A DNA stretch of 64,000 nt from Marthasterias glacialis (lineage: Eukaryota; Echinodermata; Asteroidea; Forcipulatida; Asteriidae). The translations under genes were made by a program, and so were the position numbers. This document shows positions 36,901-46,639 of the stretch, piece after piece (position 1 is the first letter of the stretch; each line of letters opens with the position of its first letter). The DNA lies in the NCBI GenBank assembly GCA_911728455.2, contig OU452239.1:4376384-4440383 (forward strand), in the 5' to 3' direction. The notes under the pieces are model-generated. The model searched no databases and was not told where the DNA came from. It saw only the letters and a program-made list of their open reading frames with translations.

Positions 36901-38730
36901 TGCCTTTTTCATGCTAATAGTAGGAGGCATGTCTTATGTATCAAAATCCACAGATTGTTTGATCTTATGGAGATGAAAATGCCAAATTTGTTTAGACTGT
37001 GAGTGAAGACAGTGGAGCAGTATGAGCTTGTACTCTGTTGAGACTTATGTGATGATTGTAATGATCCACATTAACCTGTGTGAAATAGCCATGTCACAAT
37101 CCCAGTAGGACACATTCAAAATGTCCTTAATTGTTTGGAATATTTATTAATCTTGTCATATCTTCATTCTTGTGGTAAAACATTAATCACTGTACTCAGA
37201 TTGGTTTCAGTGATTTTCAGAAATCCACAGGAGATTGTTTTTCTTTTAGAATTTATGAAGCTCTAAACTTTCCTGTATGTTTTTCAAAGTGTCGTGTTTT
37301 AATTGGAAGTGTTATGGTTTGAATGATTGTGAAATGAGGGAATTTAGCTGAAATTGCATACATTGAAGTAGCCAAAACCCTATGTGCACAACCAATACGT
37401 GAAATATACACGTAGGACTTGAAAAATAAATCCTCACAAATTCCGTTTTTCCTAATACCAGATCCTTTATTGACATCAGTCAGGATTAGCACTAATAGGA
37501 CTCTTCCTCTGTGCTATACACTGATACAGAGTCCTGGATGTCAAGGGATAACACCACGGTCTGACTAGAGACTCTTATCACTATTGATTGTGATTGAAAA
37601 GTTTTTCATAAATATAATTTTAGTAACCTTGAAGTTGAATGATGAAATTAATCCTAGTTTATTGTAATCACTGATTGCAGATATTTCAAAGTTTCTTCAT
37701 ACAAGGCCCTGATCCAGTAAAGGATCGTGGTTATTGTGTGGAGAGTACTGTGAATCTAGCCCCAGCATTATCACCAGCATTCATTGAAGGACAGGAAGAC
37801 TGGGCATCTACTGAATATTCAACATGGACAGAAAGTCAATGGGGAAGATCAAGTTTCTCAACTAGGGTCTACCTCAAACCAAGCACTGAACAAGAGGTAA
37901 CAAACCTTCACAACTCATAATTCCTAATGTTGTCAGTTTTGTTATTTAGGTGTTTATAAATAATATTTTAAGAAGAAAACTTGCAAAGTAAGTTATTATG
38001 TTTGTTTTACCCTTTACCGATGTGTGGTTAGTTTTGTATACTCAATGCTTTCCAAGTCCTACAGAAAAACAACTCATAGGCAACTCGGGTGTGATTTATG
38101 TCCTGTATTGTAAAGCGGCTTTCTTACCTACTGGACTACTGAGCTGATGGAAGCCAGTTTGAATCCTCGCCCGATTCAACTAACCACCTTAGCTTGTAGG
38201 AGAGGCAGTCACTGTAGCGTATAAGCGAGGCGATCACATATCATGATAGCCACTGTAGCTTATAAGTGAGGTGGTCATGTATCATGTTAGCCACTGCAGC
38301 TTATAATTGAGGTGTCACATATCATGATAGCCACCGTAGCTTATAAGTGGGGCGGTCACATATCATGATAGCTACTGCAGCTTATAAGCGAGGCGATCAC
38401 GTCAAATGGTAATGCAATCCACCTCACTTAAAGAGTAGATGCTCTATCATGATACCATGATAGTATCATAGGAGGTTTATAAATGAGGCGGTTATGCTTG
38501 GCAGCTCGCTTGTAACCTATGGTGGCTAGGCAAATCAATTGAAATCCTACAATTAGCAGCAGTCATTGCATAAATTCAACAAACTTGATATTTGTGTACT
38601 TATGTTATATATTTTCCATACTTGACAGAGCCTGATATTCAGCCTGGGTATGATAGTCTTATTACTATCTCTTCTGCTAAGTTACTTCCTGAATGCCAGG
38701 GCATCCATCATCTTCTCAACTCCATCTTAA
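18905..38730 (+). CDS. NCSTN: Nicastrin, gamma-secretase substrate-receptor subunit (complete)
   Basis: Sixteen coding exons: 18905-18968, 23401-23499, 24097-24220, 25426-25547, 25892-26028, 26604-26748, 27471-27577, 28989-29150, 30517-30735, 31163-31335, 33442-33523, 34167-34265, 34985-35072, 36672-36840, 37681-37896, 38629-38730. All have GT-AG borders and compatible phases; edges of exon 14 are uncertain by about 2 bp. The product is about 701 residues (human nicastrin 709). A signal peptide (MNTLLVKVSHAIFVLMQF) is followed by the cysteine-rich ectodomain (CVRRFNATHQIGC, RSYPLCATEVYDF). FVFFQGESYDYIGSSRMVYD near residue 321 keeps the glutamate and DYIGS region linked to substrate recognition. 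ASTEYSTWTESQW precedes one membrane helix (about 669-690) and a short tail ending STPS. Nicastrin is a type I membrane glycoprotein that assembles with presenilin, APH-1 and PEN-2 in the secretory pathway. The introns are rich in repeats. Confidence 0.97.
19165..20115. mobile_element. Foldback (hairpin) DNA element with 9-bp target-site duplication, nicastrin intron 1
   Basis: Arms 19174-19611 and 19670-20106 (about 437 bp each) are near-perfect reverse complements around a 58-bp loop with a C17-type homopolymer. The element begins TAGTTGCGATAATCG and ends with the complement. It is flanked on both sides by the identical 9-mer CCATCGGTC (19165-19173 and 20107-20115). Near its ends each arm has a smaller hairpin, CGTAACCCTCC...GGAGGGTTACG. 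Very long terminal repeats plus a 9-bp duplication fit the Mutator-like (MULE) pattern; no transposase is present. Paired 63-codon frames on both strands are mirror images made by the arms. Confidence 0.92.
20167..20274. mobile_element. Palindromic MITE, GACCCAGTAACTGGGG family (short form 1)
   Basis: A 108-bp nearly complete palindrome: GACCCAGTAACTGGGGCG, then TGAGATTTTGACGAT, then the complement ending CCCCAGTTACTGGGTC, followed by TA. It shares its ends with the 916-bp element at 15964. Confidence 0.88.
20281..20380. mobile_element. Palindromic MITE, same family, tandem neighbour
   Basis: Begins GACCCTTTTTTGAGATTTTG (its left end lacks the CAGTAACTGGGG block) and ends CAGTTACTGGGTC. The centre is the dyad GGTCGTACTAGCTAGTACGACC-like (written in part: GGTCGTACTAG and complement). 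TA borders both sides. Only six bases separate it from the copy at 20167-20274. Confidence 0.85.
20395..20694. other. Intron 1 stretch, no gene seen
   Basis: Two nearby copies of CTGCCAATCTGGTA (about 20428 and 20451) and an A-run near 20538. Otherwise no structure noticed. Confidence 0.4.
20695..20782 (-). mobile_element. tRNA-like SINE head or tRNA pseudogene
   Basis: On the minus strand TAGCCTAGCGGTGTAGGCTA resembles an A-box arm, and GGTTCGAATCC is a perfect B box about 50 bp on. The acceptor stem does not pair well and the body lengthens around the variable loop, so a SINE head is more likely than a working tRNA. Confidence 0.5.
21543..21605. mobile_element. MITE half, GACCCAGTAACTGGGG family
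   Basis: TAGACCCAGTAACTGGGGCG and the following GAGATTTTGACATTATC are the left half of the palindromic element; the right half is absent. Confidence 0.8.
21938..22052. repeat. Short inverted repeat in intron 1
   Basis: CAACGCAGGATACCAG near 21940 and its exact complement CTGGTATCCTGCGTTG near 22034 flank about 80 bp. The stretch before it (21660-21930) has a more GC-rich, promoter-like look. Purpose unknown. Confidence 0.6.
22715..23243 (-). other. Possible decayed coding remnant, intron 1, antisense
   Basis: Two consecutive minus-strand frames (about 22974-23243 and 22715-22942) have protein-like composition, for example KKILVYGKEGQDQDGLYG and DHPVQKRHMLLLFCNPP. No domain was recognised. 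One stretch, AGGTCTGGAATTACACACAG, resembles dispersed family A. This may be an old repeat rather than a gene. Confidence 0.2.
24630..24710 (+). mobile_element. Possible retroelement tail (Penelope-like or LINE)
   Basis: GGACTTCATCTGAAGATGAT followed by CAGAGC....GATTGAAAC resembles the 3' tails of Penelope-like and some LINE elements in marine animals. There is no coding sequence beside it. Weak, memory-based match. Confidence 0.25.
27030..27240 (+). repeat. Dispersed repeat family A, copy in nicastrin intron 6
   Basis: Shares TGTGTAATCCCTGATTCCAG, the following ACCTTTGTCCTTTTGTTCC, and a GGCTTCCACTGTT word with copies at 44640-45060 (same orientation), 48040-48490 and 57480-57770 (opposite). 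An overlapping reading frame is not conserved among the copies. Confidence 0.75.
27640..28706. repeat. 18-bp A+T-rich satellite in nicastrin intron 7
   Basis: Built from ATCAATAACCTTATCAAA and variants (AATCTTATC, CCTAATGAAA, CTAATTAAA). A longer unit appears superimposed: the order CTAATTAAA, CCTTATC, AATCTTATC, AAACTTATG, CCTAATG, AATCTTATTC repeats near 28070, 28320 and 28500. Frames reading INNLIK or LILIRL are simple by-products. Confidence 0.95.
28797..28930 (+). repeat. Dispersed repeat family C, copy 1
   Basis: Words GAGGTTTCAGGTAACGTCAC, CTGAGACCTTTTTTTAAT, GAGTTTGTACATGGCTGG and CCCAACATGGCTGCAAAATG recur in the same order on the minus strand at 43450-43610. This copy is about 60 bp upstream of the acceptor of nicastrin exon 8. 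Confidence 0.85.
29690..29970 (-). repeat. Dispersed repeat family D, copy in nicastrin intron 8
   Basis: On the minus strand GGGTGTCGTCGTCACCCTTC is followed by CGAAGATGTCGTTTTCA; the copy at 60290-60530 on the plus strand reads GGGGTGTTGTCGTCACA.., CTGAAGATGACATTTTTG. Both continue to GGCCACACTTTCGT.(G/A)TGTTTCT(C/T)AAATCTTAC. Translated in one frame the two copies stay similar (FCHVVAVVRDHS versus FCHAAAVVQDNS), so this may be an old protein-coding repeat. Confidence 0.75.
30814..30961. mobile_element. MITE with GGGGTCGATTTCACAAAG ends
   Basis: The 148-bp element starts GGGGTCGATTTCACAAAG and ends CTTTGTGAAATCGACCCC, exact complements of 18 bp. Relatives lie at 51652-51780 and 53790-53902 and, split, at about 59735 and 61126. 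It lies in nicastrin intron 9. Confidence 0.93.
31579..31748. mobile_element. MITE with TA-flanked GACCTTATGCA ends
   Basis: Ends are GACCTTATGCATTGACGTCA and the near complement TGACGTCATGTGCATAAGGTC, trimmed here to its inner part; TA lies directly outside both ends. The interior is unusually GC-rich (CGCGCGGCGCACAG) for this window and includes CGCCGCCATCTT, a YY1-type word. Confidence 0.9.
31885..32090. repeat. Degenerate tandem repeat of CACCCACTAG-type words
   Basis: AAAGTCA(C/G)CCA, AAATTCAC and (C/A)ACTAG words repeat about every 17-22 bp with much divergence. Confidence 0.6.
32105..32590. mobile_element. Facing pair of tRNA-like SINE heads with repeated flanks
   Basis: A minus-strand head at about 32195-32275 (GCTTAGTTGGTAGAGCGCC, AATCTGGAGGTCAC) faces a plus-strand head at 32505-32570 (GGTTGGTAGAGCCCCGG, B box GGTTCAAATCC). 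The flanks AGTAATAAACCATGAGGAAAA (part, 32129) and AATAAACCACAAGGGAAAA (32407) are direct repeats. SINE origin is inferred from the A and B boxes. Confidence 0.6.
33835..34085 (+). mobile_element. LINE 3' fragment (non-LTR reverse transcriptase C-terminus), dead
   Basis: Plus-strand frames give LFKSIVEAVFLYSCDALA and, in a shifted frame, IDASHCALLRYYLGVHF, matching the typical LINE end 'LFK.LV.SVLLYG.E.W' and 'ID..H.R.LR..LGV.W'. The frame shift and a stop show decay. It lies in nicastrin intron 11. The word CTCTAGAAATGCTTCAGGT occurs twice just before it (33763 and 33831). Confidence 0.75.
35708..36162. mobile_element. MITE with TA-flanked GACAGATCCATTAAGCC ends
   Basis: Left GACAGATCCATTAAGCCCCG, right complement of GACTGATCCATTAAGCCCTG; TA lies outside both. 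Length 455 bp, nicastrin intron 13. Frames inside are not conserved. Confidence 0.9.
38025..38155 (-). mobile_element. tRNA-like SINE fragment, family 2, second copy
   Basis: CTCAATGCTTTCCAAGTCCTACAG (trimmed: CTCAATGCTTTCCAAGTCCT) and a TTACCTACTGGACTACTGAG tRNA-like arm match the arrangement at 2205-2350. Confidence 0.4.
38169..38404. repeat. 41-bp minisatellite in the last nicastrin intron
   Basis: CACTGTAGCTTATAAGTGAG plus GTGGTCA.ATATCATGATAGC recurs at 38210, 38251, 38292, 38332 and 38373, a 40-41 bp period. It lies about 220 bp upstream of the last exon. Confidence 0.9.
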
Positions 38731-39035
38731 CTAGGAGTGTCAGGAAACTACTTGACTGCATCTCAACCAGTGTGCTGCACTGATCAACCTTTGGTGTTAA
38801 GCCTATTTGTGATGTGTCACTATGCACAGTCAACAAGCGATTTAAGCCAATTTTTAACCCATGATCGAATTAACATGGTTATTGGCAGTGCACAAACATT
38901 GTCATATGACAAACGTGATGTCGAACTGGTTTTTGAATTTGTCATTTTTAGTTGATGTAACAATGTTTGGTAAACCTAAGGCCATAGACTTGCACCAGTA
39001 ATTACAATTACAATAAAAGAATTGAGAATTATCCT
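38731..39035 (+). terminator. NCSTN: Nicastrin 3' UTR with polyadenylation signal
   Basis: After the stop at 38728-38730 an AATAAA at 39012-39017 is the first canonical signal. A second, AATAAA near 39685, would give a longer 3' UTR. Choice cannot be made without transcript data. Confidence 0.5.
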
Positions 39036-40018
39036 ATTAAATTATGTGTACACAAACAAGGGAGTAGGGAAAATAATTATACAATGAGGTTAAACTTGCA
39101 CTGTGCAAAAATAATCGTTTCATCACTGTAGTCAGTATTTTTGATTTTTGATTTTTGTCCCTAGTGAGTTTTGTAATCAAATTTGCATTGAGTCATGTCC
39201 AATGGTTGATACGGTTGAGTAATAAGCAAAGTGATTTGCAAAGTATTCCTGATCTAACATTGTCACAGTATCACAATGATAGTACAGGTAATACATCAAG
39301 ATATTTAATAAGGTGTAAATGACCTGATGATCAAAAAGAAGGTTGTGTACGTAGTTAAGATCTGTAGATACTTAATTAAAGGCAAGTTGCAGGTAGTGAA
39401 AAGGGACAGGGTGGGTGGGTTGGGTGTAAATATTATTTAATGCGAGTTTACATCAGATGCATGTTTTTTATTCCCTAGAAATGTCTGGGAATACACACCG
39501 AGATAAAGATGTGACACACATTGTCCATAAATGTTCTTTATAAGATGTATTTGTGAAGAAAAGTGCAGATTTAAAAAGTTTAAATTGAACTTGCAGTTTT
39601 TATGAAAAAACAAGATTTCTAAATTTAACTTTTTCTATTTATGTAAAATGTGAATTTTTCTTAAATAAGAATGTATTTGATGAAAATAAATCAAGTATGT
39701 CATGTAAGTAGGCTTAACTTTGAACAAGTGCATGCACTTCTTAAAGGGGGGTTTCATTTTTCATGAAAGTATGTTTTATTTTGCTACATATCATCCTAGT
39801 CCACAATGAATGGGTCGAACCTGAGTTGTGTCCAACTGGATATTTCACTTGGAATGTGACATGATTCTAACAATTCTTTAGTTAATGACATATCGATTGA
39901 TATGTAACACATAACACTGGAGATGGAACCAAAGTTAAACAAGTAACACTAAATGTGTTACAAGTTTGTTTGTTTTTTTAAATTGAAAATCGTGTTTAAA
40001 ATGTCATATAGTGCCATA
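39036..40018. other. Intergenic, no gene seen
   Basis: A+T-rich sequence downstream of nicastrin; it may be alternative 3' UTR. No repeat structure or exon noticed. Confidence 0.4.
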
Positions 40019-40263
40019 GAGTTACATAATAGAACTAGAGGGTGCACTCGCTATGCCTCGCACGGAACTCCACTGTCTCACCATGGGCGAAAATCCCTAT
40101 GGGCAAATTACATACGAATGTCCACTAGAAAATGGCTGCTGTGTGAACGGATGAGTAACCAGTGTAAATGAATGGTCCGTGCCATTTTTTCAATGGTCAA
40201 AAAATGCCCCTTGTCGGGCCATGTCGCATGGTTTGTACGCCCTCTAGTTCTTATATATAACTC
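40019..40263. mobile_element. MITE with TA-flanked GAGTTACATAATAGAACTAG ends
   Basis: The right end is the complement of GAGTTATATATAAGAACTAG; both continue into AGGG(T/C)G. TA lies outside each end. Length 245 bp. Confidence 0.9.
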
Positions 40264-40872
40264 TATACATAGTGCACTGTAAATTCACCATAAAAAATGG
40301 TCAACCAATGATAGTGATGGTGAACTGGTTCTGGAAGTGTAAAGAATTAGTGTATAGTTTTTCATATCTGTGTAGTGCGCTTGGCATCAATCCACAGTTT
40401 TATTGTCAGTGTTAGTTTTACTGAGGCCTGAAACCATGTTTGATTTGCTGTTTGTTTTTCACAATTGCACATCGATGTTTCTATGTGTACTTTGTAATTG
40501 CAGTCAAAAGAGTATTATTATTTTTGTATTCTTTTTGGACTTTATTTAGAAACTTGTTGGCAAAAGGAAAACAGATGAACAGAGATAAAGTTTGCTTCAC
40601 TTTTATTTTCAAAATTACATATTTCATGATTGACAAAAGTACATAACTGTACAATAATGTTTCAAGGCATCTTTATATGCAATATTTTCACCATAGAATA
40701 TGTACACTAAACATGAATACATCCTTGCTTTCATTGTTTTATTGGTTTACAAAATACACAGGATATGAGTTGACATAATGGTGTGACATAATGCACAGCA
40801 GGATACTAGACCAATTAGTATACTAATAGATTACATTGGCATCATGTTTATAATGGTATGGATATTCAAATA

Positions 40873-41803
40873 TCCAGGACGGTGTAGATCCATCTCGACT
40901 CAAAACCGACTCGACGCACGCCATCTTGACTCAAAACCATCTCGACTCGAAACCATCTCGACTCACAACCGTCACCAACTCGACTCACAACCGTCACCAA
41001 CTCGACTCAAAACCATCTCGACGCAAAAACCATCTCGACGCATATTAAAGATAAAGATAAGTCCGAAAAGAACAAACCAAATAGTTATTTTCAGCTCGGT
41101 ACTTATTGTAGTTTTTTTTGTTTTTTGAAGGACGATGTGTTGTCTTGGGATACCAAGACAGTCAAGTCTTGAAGGAACGGTGCAATGTCCCAATTTTTTC
41201 TATAGAAAAACAAGACTTGAAAGAAACTGCCCACGTGTATATTTTTGCAAATCCAAGTAACGATATACTCTAGGCCTACTTTTAACGCAGATTTGTGGAT
41301 TTGAAGGTTGTAAAATGTTCTGTTTTTGACCAGTAAACTAGATTGATAAGTTACAAAAGAAATTTGAAGAGAAAATATGCCGCATAATAAATAAAGTTTA
41401 ATGTAGTGTCAAATTAAATTGCTTAATAGTTAATAGATCTGGAATGACAAAACAACATTAAAGGCAAAAATTTAAATGATACTTTTGTACTTTTGTACAA
41501 TTGTACTTTTGGCAGCCATGGTCAGCGTAAATTTAACCGGTATGTTTCACAAAAATTTCCTCGACATTTCGGATTTGTTCATTTGAAATAATGTTAATAA
41601 CGATTGCAAAATTTATATTGAAATTTGTAACATCTTCATAGATGACAAAACATTTTGAACTGAAAAGAACAGCGCCATCATTTATATCAATAATGATAAA
41701 GTGCGTTGGTATTTGGTGATGCGTCGAGTTGGTATTGCTGATGCGTCGAGTCGGTTTTGAGTCGAGATGGATTTGAGTCGAGATGACTGCACACCTCCAG
41801 GAC
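40873..41803. mobile_element. Foldback element with 8-bp target-site duplication and sub-repeated ends
   Basis: The element 40881-41795 begins GGTGTAGATCCATCTCGACT and ends with the complement of GGTGTGCAGTCATCTCGACT. The identical 8-mer TCCAGGAC borders it at 40873-40880 and 41796-41803. The arms are made of repeats of CATCTCGACTCAAAAC and CGACTCGACGCA; the left arm has about nine, the right arm fewer. The interior is A+T-rich with no recognised protein. An 8-bp duplication fits hAT or Mutator-like transposases acting in trans. Confidence 0.88.
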
Positions 41804-43449
41804 AATACAGACCTAGCAAACTGAATCTAAATGTCAGACTTTTGGAAGAGGCCAAGCATGACATGTGTCGTATTAACAGAATTTGTTGTTCAAGTGCTCA
41901 TCTTTTTCATGTGTTGGCAGTATTTTTTGTTTTGAAGTATTTTATTTGTGTTATGTATTATTCAAGTAACTATGCCTGGTTGGTTGGGTGATACTGGAGA
42001 TAATTACTGTTCATTGAAATAATTTTTCCAATGAAACTATTTGTAGCATCGGACCAAATCATGAAAGATAAACACACTGGTATTAGACTAAAAACATTGC
42101 AGTCTCCATGGCACATTAAGACTGGAAAAAGGTGCAATCACCTAGAAATTGTTGGCCATTTCAATCCAAGGTTACAGTATAATCACTGATAGTCCATCAC
42201 AGAGTGACTTCTGATACCTTTACACACAACACAACATGTTACTCTAAACCATTGTTTCATTTGTAAAATGAACAGATATAAACACGGTACATGTTAGCAG
42301 TCGACGTGTGCTAGAATCTTAAGTTCTGAAACAAGTTATAAATAATAAAAACAAGTCGTAAGTTAATAAGAAATCTAAAACAAAGAAGATCAATGAATAA
42401 AAAAGCAACAGGCTACTATTTTCCGAGTGAATCTCTCCATTGATGCTGTTCATAAGAGTTTGATATCTATGGCCCAATGACATGATGCTGCTTTCTGTTG
42501 ACTAAAATGTCACATGGTTGCAAAGAAATTGACACTAGGTGAAGTTTATACAACAAGTCTTTTCTAATACATGTATCCAGTTTGTATATGGTGCAATTGA
42601 CTCCTGCTTTGAAATGTTGATGACCCGGCCGCCTGAAATGGCTCAGCACTATGACATAGATGGCTTCAGCAGAGGCTGTGGCCAGACCGCTGAAATGATG
42701 ATTAACAAATGATGATTAACACTGTAGCTGCAGGTGACTTAATTTGAACATGGCCAAAGCATGAAAGGAGAAGACTACTGAATGTGGATCTCTGTGTACA
42801 TGTACATATACCCATGCAGTGTAGTACATGTATTGAGTTTTCACTCATGAGCAGACCTAACAAGGCTAGATATGCATGCAAGGCTTGTATACAATAGTAC
42901 ACTGTCATAGAATGTAAAACGCTTCAAACAAGTCTCATTCAACTTAAGATGCATAAACACAATGACAAAGCATTAGCATACTACATTAGGCAACTAACAC
43001 CATTTTTCAATACATGTTGAGGTATACAAAAACAAGTTGAAGTTGTAACTGTTGATAATTTCTTTGGCACAATAACATATATCAGAATAGGACATCTTCC
43101 CATATAAATCAGACTCAGTGTTGAAAGATCACATGATGAAATATTGGGATCTCAAAACCAGTAAGCAGTTCAACTATGAAAGGGGAATTGTGTTATAAAA
43201 AAAGGTTAATTTTGAATAAATCCTCCAACCCATTATTCAACCATCACATAGGGCACATTCCTGACGATAGCGTTTATCAAGGCCATTCCTTATCTTCAAT
43301 TCATAGCTACCAGGGCGATTGAAAGTCAAGAAACTATTTACTGCTTTACAATTGAATAGTGACATCCTAGTATAATTAATTCATCACACACTGATTGCAG
43401 CATCCATTCATAAAAGTAAAATGTGTCACAATATTCCTATCCATTTTGT
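41804..43449. other. Intergenic, no gene seen
   Basis: No exon with splice borders, tRNA-like unit or clear repeat was found here. Short GTACATGTA-type words occur near 42800. Confidence 0.4.
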
Positions 43450-43610
43450 AGACCACTTGTAGAGGTTGCGTGACCCCGGGAAAAAGTTCATTTTGCAGCC
43501 ATGTTGGGTCCAGCCATGTACAAACTCAATAGCGTCTGTGTACGCAGCATTAAAAAAAGGTCTCAGATGATGTCACGTTAAACCTCACTATATGAGTCAC
43601 AAGCTCAAAC
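43450..43610 (-). repeat. Dispersed repeat family C, copy 2
   Basis: Reverse complement of the copy at 28797-28930, with CATTTTGCAGCCATGTTGGG, CCAGCCATGTACAAACTC and AAAAAAAGGTCTCAG in matching order. This copy extends further (GCGTGACCCCGGGAAAAAG). Confidence 0.85.
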
Positions 43611-44043
43611 AGCGCCCTCATTGCAATCAAAGGAAGGCCATCATTAGATGAGAGTGGAGCATGGCGCATACACAAATGCATGTTTCCATTGTTTGACCTC
43701 AGCCATGGGGGCGTATACTTAATAACAGCTTCTCCTACTAATCTAGAAAGTCATCTACCCAAACTGACAGCAGGTCCTGTATCAGGTGAAGGTACATCCT
43801 CATTTTTTTTTCCAATGTAAAACTTACTTTGTTTTTGTTCAAACAAGTATCAAACTTCTCTTCAAAAAAAATGTGTATTGAATTATATTGTAGAAAAGGT
43901 AAGCTCAACCTAAATTCTACAATGGAATGTTAATAAAGAAAATCAAATGCATAATTTTATGTTTTTTTACTCCTCAAAGTTGTTCTGCCAATACATCCAA
44001 TGCTGTGCAAAACTGTATTGACTTAATATGCATGCCATTACTA

Positions 44044-44538
44044 GAGAGGTTTGGCAAGTCTACTGATACATATACAGAGATGAACATGATAACACTTTGT
44101 GTGTTCTCATGACATGTAACTGTGGGGCTGGATGTTTTGCATGCCTGTTAACAACTGTACAGGCATTCCTATACGTAGTAGAAAAACGGATTGTGACATC
44201 TTCCGAATAATCTTGGTTGCGCCATTTTGGTAGTCAATTTCCTTGTGTGGTGTGATTTTTAGGCGACACAGCATTTACATGCTTACCCAATCACCACGTG
44301 TGACATGCCTGCAAGGGGGCCATATTGCTGTTGACTGTACTACTCATATATATATTATATTGGGGAAAAAGTGATAACAATTATATCTTCTGTCGTATTT
44401 TTTAGTGCAATGGATAGTACTTCATTCACTCCCCGGGCATCGCCATGTTAAACAAAATCACTAAACAAAATCTGACGTGTGTCCAACATGAACGGTTACG
44501 ACTATCCTATCTGTATCTGTAGACTTGCCAAACCTCTC
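44044..44538. mobile_element. MITE with TA-flanked GAGAGGTTTGGCAAGTCTAC ends
   Basis: Left GAGAGGTTTGGCAAGTCTAC; right GTAGACTTGCCAAACCTCTC, exact complements of 20 bp. TA borders both ends. Length 495 bp. The interior has GCGCCATTTTGG and other CCAT-type words. Confidence 0.93.
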
Positions 44539-44639
44539 TAACAGGGCTATGTTTCAACTGTTTCATATCTGGGGGGTTTTCAATGGACACAAAGTTTTAG
44601 AAAGGTGTTTTAACTCTTAACCAGTTTACGTTTGATGAC

Positions 44640-45060
44640 GTGTATATGGGCCAAATTTTTCCTTGGCAGATTACTGGTGATATGAAAATATGTATGATAA
44701 TGTGTACATTGGAGCATACACAGTGCATGCATTCACTGTGTAATGCTTCATTTCCCCCGTACAAAGAGGGACAGATGGTATTTGAATTCATCCTCAAAAT
44801 CTCCCTTTTTAGTAGGGAATATTGTGTAATCCCTGAATCTAGATCTTTGTCCTTTTGTTTTACAAAGAGGATTAGGAGAAATCGATAGGCTGCCACCATT
44901 GTTTATCATTGTCATCGGGTCAATGGGAGGTAAATCTCAGTGAACCAAGATTCCAGCATTTCTTACGGCCATGGGGCAAATTATCTGCCATGGTTTACAT
45001 GAGAACCTTTGCTGTATTTGCTATGTTTAGCGACGGTTTCTTTGTGACAATGATATTCTT
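44640..45060 (+). repeat. Dispersed repeat family A, long copy
   Basis: Inverted relative of 48040-48490, the pair matching over about 420 bp in blocks: CACAGTGCATGCATTCA, TGTGTAATCCCTGAATCT, TTTGTCCTTTTGTT, CTCAGTGAACCAAGATTCCAG (in part), GCTATGTTTAG..A.GGTTTCTTTG. Also related to 27030-27240 and 57480-57770. Confidence 0.85.
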
Positions 45061-46209
45061 AAAAACAAATTATTCTAGCAGCTCAGGAAAAAATAATACC
45101 ACACGGAGGCACGAAAAATATTTTTGAATACCGGCATGAAATGCTTAAAAGGACATGTCCCATGAAGCAAATTACGGGCCAACCAGTTCCAGGCAACCTC
45201 TAAAAAGATTAAAATACACATTTCAATTTTCACATAATCTGTCAAGGTTGGAAAAACTTTAGATTTAAACACGTTTTTAAAACACATGTAACTTTGGTTG
45301 GTCCATGGTTTTCCATATTGGCATTATACATGTACATATGAAAATATAAGACATTGATACACTTGATTTGATTATTTAAATATAAGAGATAAGCGTCTTT
45401 TCAACTATCCCACCAAATACTCCCAATAATTTTGTAATGTTTTTTCAAAATATCATTTTGCAATTAACCCATCAATGGCCGGACAGAAAAGTTATATCAC
45501 AGCAAATCAAGCTGAAAGATTTAGGAGCAACTGAAAGTTGCAAAACACTAGTGCATGGGATTTAATTAAAGATTCATGCAAGTTAAGCAGAACTCGACAC
45601 TCTGCAAACAAAGGACCAGTGATCAGCTGATGACTTACTAGTCTGGTATGAATGTTCCAATGCATGTGGTCTCTTGCAGTATTGTCTTCTTGTATTTCTA
45701 CCTCTATGGCAAGACAGTGTCAGACATATTGTCTCTTTTCAATCCAGTCTGTTGTTTTTGCATACAGTGCAGTTGGTGGCCTCCAAGTTGCCTGTAAAAC
45801 TGCCTTAGGTGTCAAGGCTCTCACTCAATTTTGGGTTGCCTTCATAATGGAACAACTAATTCCACATTTTAAATTCCCCAATGGCCATAAACTTAGGTTT
45901 TGGCTGCATGTTTCATTAGGTAGCCATGCTTTTAAATCAGCCACCCACTCTGTAAAGTGCTTATGTAATGCATAATTAATCAGCTTGACTTTACATTTTT
46001 CCTTTATGAAAATGCAATTGGACAAATTCAAATGAAATATTGGACCAATTGTAGCACAATGATTGCAACAAAGCGCATCAATCATCAATAAGGAACTAGT
46101 ATCTTGAACTCCTAAACAAACCATGTGCTCTTCATCTTGTTAACATGCAAGTGTTTGTCTCATCAACCAGCTCACTGAATCTTCATCACAGTGTTGTACA
46201 AAGATTATA
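45061..46209. other. Intergenic, no gene seen
   Basis: Reading frames at 45652-45975 (plus) and 45825-46124 (minus) overlap each other and show no recognisable domain or splice structure, so I treat them as chance. Confidence 0.4.
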
Positions 46210-46429
46210 GAGTACCGAGGGCGCTAGATACTGGAGCTCTATCTATTGTTGGAACGTGAAAGACACATTGGCGCCATTTCAGCAAGCAATTGTTTTATTA
46301 TATCATAGATAGCAGTAGTAACTGTCTGTGATGGTTGATTGATGCGTCAAAAGAGTTACTTGCTGAAATGGAATCTAGTGCACAATTCACATTTCAGCCT
46401 GAGTTCCCCATCTTGTGCCTTCGGTGCTC
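46210..46429. mobile_element. MITE with TA-flanked GAGTACCGAGGGCGC ends
   Basis: Left ATTATAGAGTACCGAGGGCG, right complement of ATTATAGAGCACCGAAGGCA, 220 bp. It lies 0.45 kb beyond the PKNOX-like stop and holds TTTATT at 46294-46299, a minus-strand AATAAA. Confidence 0.85.
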
Positions 46430-46639
46430 TATAATTGTTGGTGTTGTATCACTTTGACGCAGTGTTGGGCCATGAAGAGGTTTCTCCAAAATTAAACAAA
46501 AAGGTACTTTAAAGGAACTAACTACAAAAGTCTAGTAGTACTGATTTACAAGATCAAGTAGATTCATCGCTTTTTCCATGGCTTGGTCTTATTTATGTGT
46601 TTGTAGATGTGCTTGGTTTGTATCAAACAATACAGGCAT

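Noticed and set aside
45652-46124. Opposing 107- and 99-codon frames
   Set aside because: They overlap on opposite strands, have no splice borders or recognised motifs, and sit in repeat-rich intergenic DNA.
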